DNA of 41,710 nt. Source: Roseiarcus sp963755075. GTDB lineage: Bacteria > Pseudomonadota > Alphaproteobacteria > Rhizobiales > Beijerinckiaceae. Both the position numbers and the translations under genes were made by a program. The notes under the pieces were generated by a model, which saw only the letters and a program-made list of their open reading frames with translations, was not told where the DNA came from and ran no database searches. The DNA is taken from contig CAVWKL010000089.1 of NCBI GenBank assembly GCA_963755075.1, forward strand, positions 1 through 41,710, written 5' to 3'. The number at the start of each line of letters is the position of its first letter. The first letter of the stretch is position 1. This document shows positions 33,373 through 41,710 of this stretch, in pieces.

Positions 33373-33664
33373 ATGGCGCTCCCGTCGGCTCGCGCCCCAG
33401 GTTCCGAGGCGCTGGGGTTTTCGAATTTCGAAGCGCTGCGGACGGCGTCTGAGCCGCTCCTCTGGCGGACGGCCAGCTTCGGCGACGACGACGGGGAAGT
33501 CTCGGATTGGACGCGCGCGGCCTTGGACTGGGTTACACAAGTTCGTACTGGCGCGCTCGCGGCGCTCTTGCGCAGTAGTCCTTTTTATAGTCTACAAAGT
33601 CTCAACGAAAGAAGGAGGCGAACGCCCCGGCATTGCGAGGAAGTGCGTATTTAGGGGGCGCTCC
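33373..33664. other. divergent intergenic region, no gene supported
   Basis: It lies between the secreted-protein cluster (-) and the araC-type gene (+). TATAGT at 33586-33591 could be a -10 box for the plus strand, without a well-spaced -35. It may hold sites for the regulator, but I cannot define them. Confidence 0.3.
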
Positions 33665-34660
33665 ATGGCGGACATTTCGCCGGCTCGACCGTCGCGCTTT
33701 CATTTCGACACCCAGACCCTGCCCGGGAACGATCGCTTGGCGGTGTGGCGCGAGGTTTTCGGCCGCCAGGTGGCGCGGCTCGACCTTCGCCCGGTGGACA
33801 GCGCTGAAACATACCGCGCCGAGATCGCCGCCTTGCCGCTGCCGGGCCTATCGATTTCCTATTGCGATTACGAGAGCGTCCAGAGCGCGCGAACGCGCGA
33901 ATTGACCGCCGACGGCCGCGACGACGTGATGATCGGCTTCGTCGAGAGCGGCTCGATCGAGGTCGCGCAGTCGGGGCGCGAGCTCGATCTCACCGCAGGG
34001 CGGGCGACGATGTTGTCGACGAGCCTGCCCAGCGTCGCGATCGCCCACGGCAAACTCAGGCTCTTTAATCTGGTGATTCCGCGTTCGATCATTGCGGCGA
34101 GGGCGCCTTGCTTGGAGAACGGATTCGCCCGCGAAGTCGCCGGCGACGCGCTCGCCTTGACCTTGCTGCGCCACTACACGCGGACGCTCTTCGATTCCAC
34201 CGACGACCAGTTGACGCCGCAATTTCTGCACACCGCGGTCAGCCATGTGCATGACCTGGTCGCCCTGGCGCTCGGCGCGACGCGCGATTCGGCCGACGAG
34301 GCGCGGGGGCGCGGACTGCGCGCCGCCCGCTTGCAAGCGATCAAGGCCGAAATGGCCAAACGCCTATCGAACCCTTGCCTGACCGCCGAGGCGATCGCGC
34401 GCGGCCACGGGGTGTCGTGCAGCTACATCAGGCGACTGTTCGAATTCGAAGGGACGACATTCTCTGAATATCTTCTCAACGCGCGGCTCGCCGACGCCTA
34501 CCGACGTTTGACCGACCCCAACTCGCGCGACCGGACGATCCTGTCGATTGCGATGGACGTTGGATTTTCCGACCAAAGCTGGTTCAACCGCTCCTTCCGC
34601 CGCCATTTTGGCATGACGCCTTCGGAGACGCGGGCGATGTCGGCAGGCGCCGCCGAATAG
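33665..34660 (+). CDS. AraC-family transcriptional regulator
   Basis: 331 aa. An N-terminal AraC-binding-like domain (about 20-200; RLAVWREVFGRQVARLDL and the DVMIGFVESGSIEVAQSGRE strand region) is followed by a C-terminal double helix-turn-helix domain (about 225-325) with LTAEAIARGHGVSCSYIRRLFE, FSEYLLNARLADAYRRL and SIAMDVGFSDQSWFNRSFRRHFGMTPSE. The ligand is unknown. It points away from the secreted Cys-rich cluster across about 290 bases, so it could control that cluster or itself; this is inference from position. Confidence 0.92.
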   Translation: MADISPARPSRFHFDTQTLPGNDRLAVWREVFGRQVARLDLRPVDSAETYRAEIAALPLPGLSISYCDYESVQSARTRELTADGRDDVMIGFVESGSIEVAQSGRELDLTAGRATMLSTSLPSVAIAHGKLRLFNLVIPRSIIAARAPCLENGFAREVAGDALALTLLRHYTRTLFDSTDDQLTPQFLHTAVSHVHDLVALALGATRDSADEARGRGLRAARLQAIKAEMAKRLSNPCLTAEAIARGHGVSCSYIRRLFEFEGTTFSEYLLNARLADAYRRLTDPNSRDRTILSIAMDVGFSDQSWFNRSFRRHFGMTPSETRAMSAGAAE

Positions 34661-34708
34661 CGGGGTTTCGCGGTCCGAAACGCCGAATGGCTGCGCGCCG
34701 GCATGAAC

Positions 34709-34738
34709 TTGGTTCCCTTTTTGGGCCGCCGTTGCTAT
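34709..34738 (+). promoter_or_regulatory. candidate promoter of lepA
   Basis: TTGGTT (34709-34714) and TGCTAT (34733-34738) are 18 bases apart, 12 bases upstream of the lepA ATG at 34750. Confidence 0.3.
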
Positions 34739-34749
34739 GCCCGGGGCCC

Positions 34750-35510
34750 ATGACCGCCCACCCCATCGAAAACATCCGCAATTTCGCCATCGTCGCCCAT
34801 ATCGACCATGGCAAGTCGACGCTCGCCGACCGTCTGATCCAGCAGACCGGCGCGATGGCGGAGCGCGAGATGGTCGAGCAGGTGCTCGATTCCATGGACA
34901 TCGAGCGCGAGCGCGGCATCACCATCAAGGCGCAGACGGTGCGCCTCGAATACAAGGCCAGGGACGGCCAGACCTATATCCTCAACCTGATGGACACGCC
35001 CGGCCACGTCGACTTCGCCTACGAAGTGTCGCGCTCGCTCGCCGCCTGCGAAGGCTCGCTGCTCGTCGTCGACGCGAGCCAGGGCGTCGAGGCGCAGACG
35101 CTCGCCAACGTCTATCACGCGCTCGACGCCGGCCACGAGATCGTGCCGGTGCTCAACAAGATCGACCTGCCGGCCGCCGAGCCCGACCGCATCAAGGAGC
35201 AGATCGAGGACGTGATCGGCCTCGACGCCTCGGAAGCGGTGTCGATCTCGGCCAAGACGGGCCTCAACATCGATCTGGTGCTGGAGGCGATCGTTCAACG
35301 CTTCCGCCGCCCAAGGGCGACAGACGGCGCCGTTGAAGGCGCTGCTGGTCGACAGCTGGTACGACGCCTATTCGGCGTCGTCGTATTGGTGCGGGTCATC
35401 GACGGCGTCTTTCAAGACAGGGCATGCGCATCCGCATGATGGGCGGCGGCGCCCATTACGAGGTCGACCGCATCGGCGTTTTCCGTCCCAGGTCACCGAG
35501 GGCGAGTTGC
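34750..35510 (+). pseudogene. lepA: elongation factor 4 (LepA), truncated and frameshifted
   Basis: LepA is a ribosome-bound GTPase that aids translation under stress. The intact N-terminus shows all five G motifs: AHIDHGKST, ERGITIK, DTPGH, NKID and SAK. After IVQRF the frame breaks. With about five small indels between 35,300 and 35,440 the sequence continues as LPPPKGD...APLKALLVDSWYDAY, GVVVLVRVIDGV, GMRIRMMGGGAHYEVDRIGVFRP and TEGELR. LepA homology then stops near 35,500-35,520, after roughly 250 of the usual ~600 residues. The remaining two thirds are not in the window; other DNA follows. Whether this is a real truncation or a misassembly is discussed under findings. Confidence 0.9.
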
Positions 35511-35525
35511 GGTCGGCGCCGGGCA
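35495..35525. other. probable junction between two unrelated sequences
   Basis: Left of here the sequence is lepA of an alphaproteobacterium. Right of here it is the end of an RND operon with different codon use. No insertion sequence, integrase, tRNA or direct repeat is seen at the join. The dense frame breaks just left of it point to poor local sequence. Confidence 0.7.
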
Positions 35526-35597
35526 GCCGGGTGGTCGTGCGCGACGGCAGGGGGGACCCGGGGGACGGTCGCGAAGCTAGAAGAGGGCCCGGCATGA
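35525..35597 (+). pseudogene. possible 3' remnant of an RND periplasmic adaptor gene
   Basis: Reading in two frames gives SRVVVRDG...PGD and then TVAKLEEGPA ending in TGA at 35595-35597, like the last residues of MdtA/AcrA-type adaptors. The stop overlaps the RND start as ATGA (35594-35597), the usual coupling in adaptor-permease operons. Very short, so tentative. Confidence 0.35.
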
Positions 35598-38500
35598 ACA
35601 TCTCCGAGAATTTCATCCGGCGGCCCATTGCGACCAGCCTTCTGATGGCGGGCATCGCACTGTTCGGCGTCATCGCCTACCGCGCTCTGCCGGTAAGCGA
35701 TCTTCCGCAGGTCGATTATCCCACCATCACCGTCTCGGCGAGCCTTCCGGGAGCCAATCCCGATACCATGGCCTCGTCGGTGGCCACGCCGCTGGAGCGC
35801 CAATTTACCACCATCGCCGGCCTGGATTCGATGATTTCCTCGAGCAGCCAGGGCAATACCAACATCACCCTGCAATTCAGCCTGGACCGCGAGATCGACG
35901 GCGCCACCGTGGACGTGGAAACGGCCATCGCCGAAGCCATGCCGTTGTTGCCGCCGGGGATGCCCACGCCGCCCTCGTTTCACAAAGTGAACCCTGGGGC
36001 TCAGCCCATCCTCAACTTCTTCGTGACGTCCCCGACCATGCGGCTTTCCGACCTCGACGAGTATGCCGAGAGCATGGTGGCGCAGCGCGTCTCCATGGTC
36101 TCCGGAGTGGCCCAGGTGCAGGTCTTCGGCTCGGCCAAGTACGCCGTGCGGGTGCAGGTGGATCCCAATAAGCTGGCGGCCCACCAGATCGGCCTCGACG
36201 AAATCAACGCCGCCATCAACAACTGGAACATCAATCTGCCAACCGGCACGCTCTACGGCAGTCACACCGCCTACAACGTAATGGCCAACGGCCAGCTCAT
36301 GAAGGCCTGGCAGTACCGTCCGATGATCGTGGCGTATCGCAACGGCGTCGGCGGTGCGCTTGAGCGACGTGGCCAACGTCATCGATAGCGTGCAGGACGA
36401 TAAGCAGATTTGCCATGCTGTACGGCGGCGAATACGGCACCGCGGGCACCAAGGGAATCACCATGGCGGTCTTCCGCCAGCCCGGCAGCAACACCATCGA
36501 CGTGGTCGACAATATCCGGGCGCTGCTGCCGTTCTTCCGCGAGCAGATGCCGCCGACGGTGCACATGGGCATCCGCGGCGACCGTTCCAAGAATATCCGC
36601 GAAGGTTTCCACGACATTCAGTTCACCATGGCTGCGACACTGGCCCTGGTAATCCTGGTGATTTTCCTCTTCCTTCGCAACTTCTCCGCTACCATGATTC
36701 CCGCCATGGCGCTGCCGTTCTCCGTGGTGGGCACGTTCGCGGTGATGTACCTGCTGAATTTCAGCATCAACAACATCTCCATGATGGCGCTCATCCTCTC
36801 CATCGGATTCGTGGTGGATGACGCCATCGTCATGCTGGAAAACATCGTCCGCCACATCGAGCATGGAGAGAAGCCGCTCGAGGCGTCGCTCCGCGGGTCG
36901 AAGGAAATCAGCTTCACCATCGTCTCCATGACCCTGTCGCTCGCGGCGGTCTTCATCCCCATCCTCTTTATGGCGGGCATTCTGGGCCGCCTGTTCCGCG
37001 AATTCGCCATCACCATCTGCACCGCCATCCTGATCTCCGGGGTGGTCTCCATCAGCCTCACACCCATGCTCTGCAGCCGCTTCCTGCGCGATTCGACGCA
37101 AGGAACGCACGGCATCTTCTATCGCTCCACCGAGCGGATCTTCGACGGCATGCTGCATGTTTATGGCACCAGCTTGAGCTGGGTCCTGCGCCATCGACCG
37201 GTCATGCTGGCCATGTTCCTGGTGGTGTTGGGTATCACCGGCTATCTCTATGTGGTCGTGCCCAAGGGATTCATCCCCGATACCGATAACGACACTTTCA
37301 ACATCCAGACTGAAGCCACGCAGGGCACTTCTTACTACCAGATGGTGCACGATACATGAGCCGCCTGTCGAAGATCGTCGTGCGGGACCCGGATATCGAC
37401 ACGTTCTACTCCAGTACCGGCGGCGGTTATGGCGGATCGTCCAATACCGGCCGGATGATGATTAACCTGAAGCCGCGCCGGCAGCGCGTGGCCACCGTGA
37501 ACGACATCGTGAACCGGCTTCGCCCGAAAGTCTCCAACATCCCCGGACTGCGCGTCTACTTGACGGTTCCCCAAGCCATTCGCGTGGGCGGCCGCATGTC
37601 CAAGAGCAGCTACGATTACACGCTGTATGGGCCGGACACCCAACAACTATACGCGGAAGCCCCCAAACTGGAGCGCATTGTCTCCCGCCTGCCGGGACTG
37701 CTGGAAGTCAACAGCGACCTGCAGATCAAGAACCCGCAGGTCAACATAGTCCTCGATCGCGACCGCGCCGCCGCCTTGAACCTGAACTGGAACGAGGTTT
37801 CCGCGTCGCTCTACGACGCCTTCGGCCCGGAGTATTCCACCACCATCTATTCCCCCACCAACCAGTACGAGGTATTGCTCGAAATGCTCCCGCAGTTTCA
37901 GCAGCACACCGACGGGTTGAAGATGATCTATCTCAAATCGGACACCGGGCAGATGGTGCCGCTCAGCGCCGTGGCGCGGCTGGAGGAGAACGCCGGACCC
38001 CAGAGTATCCCGCACTCCGGCCAACTGCCCTCCGTCACCATCTCCTTCAGCCTGCGGCCGGGCACTTCCCTCGGGCAGGCCACTTCCGAGATCGAGGACG
38101 CGGCCAAAGCCACTCTGCCCGCCAACATTACCGGCGCCTTTCAGGGCACCGCCAAGGTCTTCCAGGATTCCATGAAGAACATGGGGATTCTGCTCATCGT
38201 GGCCATCGCCGTGGTCTACATCGTGCTCGGCATGTTGTACGAGAGCTACGTCCACCCCATGACCATCCTCTCGGGATTGCCTTCGGCCGGCTTCGGCGCG
38301 CTGCTCACCCTGCTGCTGTTCAAGATCGATCTGAGCATCTATTCGTTTGTCGGCCTGATCATGCTCATCGGCATCGTGAAGAAGAACGCCATCATGCAGA
38401 TCGATTTCGCCCTGGATGCCGGAGCGCAAGGAAGGCATGTCGCACCTGCCGAGGCCATTTACCAGGGCTGCCTGATCCGCTTCCGCCCCATCATGATGAC

Positions 38501-38756
38501 CACCATGTCGGCGCTGCTGGGCGGCCTGCCCATCGCGCTGGGCTACGGCGCGGGCGGCGAGACGCGCCGGCCCCTGGGCATGGCCGTGGTGGGCGGCCTG
38601 GCCTTTTCGCAGTTGATGACCCTGTATCTCACTCCGGTGGTTTATACCTATATGGCGGCGATCGTGGAACGGTGGAATGCCTGGAAATCTCCCCGAGGCC
38701 TTGTCCCCCGTCATGCAGGCGGGAGACTGACGCATGTCAACCTACAGCCGTCGTGA
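35594..38756 (+). CDS. RND efflux permease, HAE1/MdtBC-like (first of a tandem pair), frameshifted
   Basis: An inner-membrane proton/drug antiporter that works with a periplasmic adaptor and an outer-membrane channel. It starts MNISENFIRRPIATSLLMAGI, the typical first helix. The porter domain shows LPQVDYPTITVSASLPGA, and the TM4 aspartates of proton transfer are in GFVVDDAIVMLENIVRHIE. The second half shows GMLYESYVHPMTILSGLPSAGFGALL and GIVKKNAIMQIDFAL. Frame breaks near 36,353, 36,408 and 37,350 split it; restored, it is about 1,050 aa, the family length. Codon use differs from the genes left of 35,500. The best resemblance I know is to Acidobacteriota permeases (inference). A second permease follows at 38868, as in mdtABC. 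Confidence 0.9.
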
Positions 38757-38763
38757 AAAGATC

Positions 38764-38777
38764 GCCCGCAAGCGGGC
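38764..38777. repeat. small palindrome after the first RND gene
   Basis: GCCCGC-aa-GCGGGC, 6-bp arms, 8 bases after the first RND stop and just before the larger palindrome. Confidence 0.5.
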
Positions 38778-38778
38778 C

Positions 38779-38838
38779 ATGGGCAAGCTAAAGCATGCCC
38801 CACCTGGTGGGGCATGCTTTAGCTTGCCCATTTCTTTT
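38779..38838. repeat. perfect 53-nt palindrome (26-bp arms) between the RND genes
   Basis: Arms at 38779-38804 and 38806-38831 are exact inverted complements, with one T (38805) between them. They begin ATGGGCAAGCTAAAG and meet at CCCCACC-t-GGTGGGG. TTTCTTTT follows on the plus strand, so it could act as a terminator between the two permease genes. A perfect arm of this length suggests a dispersed intergenic repeat family rather than a simple terminator; I associate similar sequences with Acidobacteriota genomes, from memory only. Confidence 0.8.
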
Positions 38839-38867
38839 GTGGCGAGGCCTGAACGGGTGACACCCTC

Positions 38868-41710
38868 ATGAACATCTCCCAGACCTTCATCGAGCGGCCT
38901 ATCGCCACCAGCCTGCTGATGGCCGCTATCGCCCTGTTCGGGGCGGTCGCCTACCGCGCCCTGCCGGTGAGCGATCTGCCCAACGTCGACTTGCCCACCC
39001 TCCTGGTCACGGCCAGCCTGCCCGGAGCGAGCCCCGAAACCATGGCCGCCGCCGTGGCCACCCCCCTCGAAAACCAGTTCTCCACCATCGCCGGGATGAA
39101 TTCCATGTCTTCCACGAATTCGCTCGGCAGCACCCAGATCACCCTGGAATTCGACCTCGCGCGCAAGCTCGACGGTGCCGCGGTGGACGTGCAAGCGGCC
39201 ATCACCCAAGCCTCCCGCCTGCTGCCCCAGGGCATGCCCACGCCGCCCACCTTCACCAAGGTGAACCCGGCCGACCAGCCCATCCTGTACATCGCCCTGA
39301 CCTCGCCCACGCTGCCCCTGTGGACCCTGGATGAATACGCCGAGACGCGCCTGGCGCAGCGCGTTTCGATGATCTCCGGCGTGGCCCAGGTGCAGGTGCT
39401 GGGCGCCCAGAAGTACGCCGTGCACGTGCAGATGGACCCCCACGCCCTGGCTTCCCGCCAGATCGGCATCAACGAGATTGAAACCGCGCTGAAAAACTGG
39501 AATGTGAACCTGCCCACCGGCGCCATCATCGGTCCGCAGCGCGCCTTCACCCTGCAAGCCAGCGGGCAGTTGATGTCCGCCGCGGCCTATCGTCCCGTGG
39601 TGGTGGCTTACCGCGACGGCTCGCCGGTGCGGTTGGAAGAATTGGGCACCATCATCGACAGCGTCGAGGATGACAAGACGGCCTCCTGGTTCTACGCGCA
39701 TAACCAGCACAGCCGCGCCATCATTCTCGCCATTCAGCGCCAGCCCGGGACCAACACCATCGAGGTGACCGACGGCGTCAAGAACCTGCTGCCGGTGTTC
39801 CAGGCGGAGATTCCTCCCTCGGTCCACATGGACATTCTGTACGACCGCTCCGACACCATCCGCGAGTCGTACCGCGACGTGGAGTTCACCATGGTCCTGA
39901 CGCTGGGACTGGTGGTCATGGTGATCTTCCTGTTCCTGCGAAACCTGTCCGCCACCATCATTCCCAGCCTGGCGCTGCCTTTCTCCATCATCGGGACCTT
40001 CGCCGTGATGTACCTTCTGAACTTCAGCCTGGACAATCTCTCGATGATGGCCCTGATTCTTTCGATCGGGTTCGTGGTGGACGACGCCATCGTCATGCTC
40101 GAGAACATCGTCCGGCACATCGAGATGGGCGAGCAGCCCTTGCAGGCCTCGCTGAGAGGCTCGGGCGAGATCGGATTCACCATCGTCTCCATGACGCTGT
40201 CGCTGGCGGCCGTGTTCATCCCGGTGCTGTTCATGGGCGGCGTGCTGGGCCGGCTGTTCAAGGAATTCGCCGTCACCATCTGCGTGGCGATTCTGATTTC
40301 CGGTTTCGTTTCCGTGACCCTCACGCCCATGCTGTGCAGCCGCTTCCTGCGCGTCGGCGCACGAGGAGCAGCGGAGCTGGTTCTATCGCCTGACCGAGCG
40401 GTTCTTCGACGGCATGCTGAACTTCTACGACCGTCACCTGGCAGGGGTGCTGCGCCACCGCCCGGCCACCATGGTGGTCTTCTTCGCTGGTTCTGGCGGC
40501 CACCGTGTATATGTTCGTGACCATTCCCAAGGGCTTCATTCCGGACCAGGACACCGACCAGATGCAGGTCTACACGGAAGCCGCGCAGGGGACTTCTTAC
40601 TACCAGATGGTGGACTACGAGCAGAAGATCGCCGACCTGGTATCGAAGGACCCCAATGTGGATTCGCTGATGGCCAGCGTGGGCGGCACCACCGCCTCCA
40701 ATCTGGGCGGGCCGAACTATGGGGAACTGGTGGTGCACCTGAAGCCGCGCGGTAAGCGGCGCTTGGGCGTCAACGACATCATCAAGGAATTGCGTCCCAA
40801 GCTGGCCGGCCTGGCGGGCATGAAATCTTACCTGCAGAATCCCCCCACCATCCAGATCGGCGGACAGGTCACCAAGAGTCTGTACCAGTTCTCGATGCAG
40901 ACGCCGGACAAGGCCGAACTGTACGCCGATACGGCCAGGCTTCTGAAACAGGTGGAGCAAGTGCCGGGCGTGGAGGATGTGGCCAGCGACGTGGCCGTCC
41001 AGACGCCGCAGGTCGACGTTACCATCGACCGCGACAAAGCCGCGGTGATGAACGTTAACGCCAATTTGATCGAGAACGCCCTTTACGACGCGTACGGCCC
41101 GCGCTGGGTCTCCACCATCTATGGTTCGGTGAACGAATACAAGGTGCTGCTGGAACTCGAACCCAAGTACCAGGCCGATCCGCGCGCGCTCTCGCTGCTC
41201 TATTTCAAGAACAGCAACGGCAAACTGATTCCGCTCGACACCTTGGCCCGCGTAGTTACCGAAACCGGGCCGCAGACCATCAACCATTACGGCCAGCTTC
41301 CCTCGGCCACCATCTCCTTCAACCTCCAGCCGGGCGCGTCCCTGGGTGAGGTGGTCAAACGCATCCAGGAGCTTGCCGACCGCGAGCTGCCGGCCACCAT
41401 CGGCACCCAATTCCAAGGCGCGGCCAAGGCCTTCCAGAGTTCCCTCGGAAACCTGTGGGTGCTGCTCATCATCGCCATCGCCGTGGTCTACATTGTGCTC
41501 GGGATTCTATACGAGAGTTACATCCACCCCATCACCATTCTCTCCGGTTTGCCTTCGGCCGGTTTCGGCGCGCTGATGACGCTGCTGTTGTTCCACATCG
41601 ACCTGAACATCTACGCATTTGTGGGCCTCATCATGCTGATCGGCATTGTGGAGAAGAACGCCATCATGCAGATCGATTTCGCCCTGGAAGCCGAGCGCCA
41701 GCACAACCTG
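38868..41710 (+). CDS. RND efflux permease, HAE1/MdtBC-like (second of the pair), frameshifted, runs off the window
   Basis: It starts MNISQTFIERPIATSLLMAAI and is clearly related to the first permease along its length (LPNVDLPTLLVTASLPGA; GFVVDDAIVMLENIVRHIEMG). Frame breaks at about 40,360 (after CSRFLR) and about 40,480 move the reading to a third frame, which stays open to the right edge: KGFIPDQDTDQMQVYTEA, GGQVTKSLYQFSMQTPD, GILYESYIHPITILSG, GIVEKNAIMQIDFALEAE. About 945 of some 1,050 residues are present. As in MdtB/MdtC, the two permeases may form a heterotrimer. It may be transcribed with the first, or separated from it by the palindrome at 38779-38838. Confidence 0.9.

Noticed and set aside
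38742..41416. Long minus-strand frames (458 and 560 aa) opposite the second RND gene
   Set aside because: His/Gly/Asp-rich mirror products of the permease sequence; no start site or domain.
1..41710. tRNA, rRNA, insertion sequences, integrases or phage genes
   Set aside because: I looked for cloverleaf-like sequences, transposase motifs and att-type repeats, especially at 10,250-11,370 and 35,500, and found none I could support.

Overview
The window reads as two different pieces of DNA joined at about 35,500. Bases 1 to about 35,500 look like one GC-rich, CpG-rich alphaproteobacterial chromosome segment, probably Hyphomicrobiales (Rhizobiales), perhaps near Beijerinckiaceae/Methylocystaceae. 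The basis is a Porin_2-type porin, an F1-only atpHAGDC operon, an RMD1-family protein, a zf-CHCC protein, and strong use of TCG, GCG and CGC codons. From about 35,525 to the right edge, base use changes (less CpG, more CTG/ATC/ACC codons) and the genes become tandem RND efflux permeases of a type I associate with Acidobacteriota. At the join, lepA is cut after about a third of its length. The RND operon is cut inside what appears to be the last residues of its adaptor gene. A chimeric metagenome contig, or a very recent illegitimate join, is the simplest reading.

Layout. 44-2809 (-): a RelA/SpoT homologue coupled to a gamma-glutamylcyclotransferase-like gene, both broken by many small indels. 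3223-4530 (-): a porin flanked by two copies of a ~100-bp palindromic repeat in opposite orientation. 5084-13130 (-): a long same-strand run rpmI-rplT-pheS-[membrane protein, RelE/Phd-type toxin-antitoxin]-pheT-small secreted protein-TPR/glycosyltransferase-like protein-DUF6165, headed by an attenuator-like hairpin. 13423-16213 (+): beta-carbonic anhydrase, RMD1-family protein and a frameshifted BenE-type benzoate transporter. 16232-17659 (-): zf-CHCC protein and FAD monooxygenase. 17904-19118 (+): a lipoprotein of unknown function. 19266-24191 (-): F1 ATP synthase atpHAGDC, with frameshifts in atpG and atpA. 24407-25468 (-): a DUF2278/YukJ protein.

25577-33372 (-) is the most distinctive part. 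Three consecutive secreted proteins (97, 435 and 1209 aa, the last two extremely cysteine-rich) are followed at once by a DsbA/ScsC-like thiol oxidoreductase and then by a membrane protein with a degenerate GGDEF and an intact-looking EAL domain. I read this as an exported disulfide-rich surface module with its own disulfide catalyst, possibly tied to c-di-GMP control; its role is unknown. An AraC-family regulator (33665-34660, +) lies divergently beside it.

34750-41710 (+): truncated lepA, the junction, then two tandem HAE1/MdtBC-like RND permeases, each with frameshifts, separated by a perfect 26-bp-arm palindrome. The second permease runs off the window.

Frameshifts cluster at 1-1,610, 35,290-35,480 and in the RND genes, with isolated ones near 15,590, 21,955 and 22,184. 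Between 1,610 and 15,580, and between 22,200 and 35,290, genes read cleanly. This suggests local low-coverage sequence error rather than gene decay.
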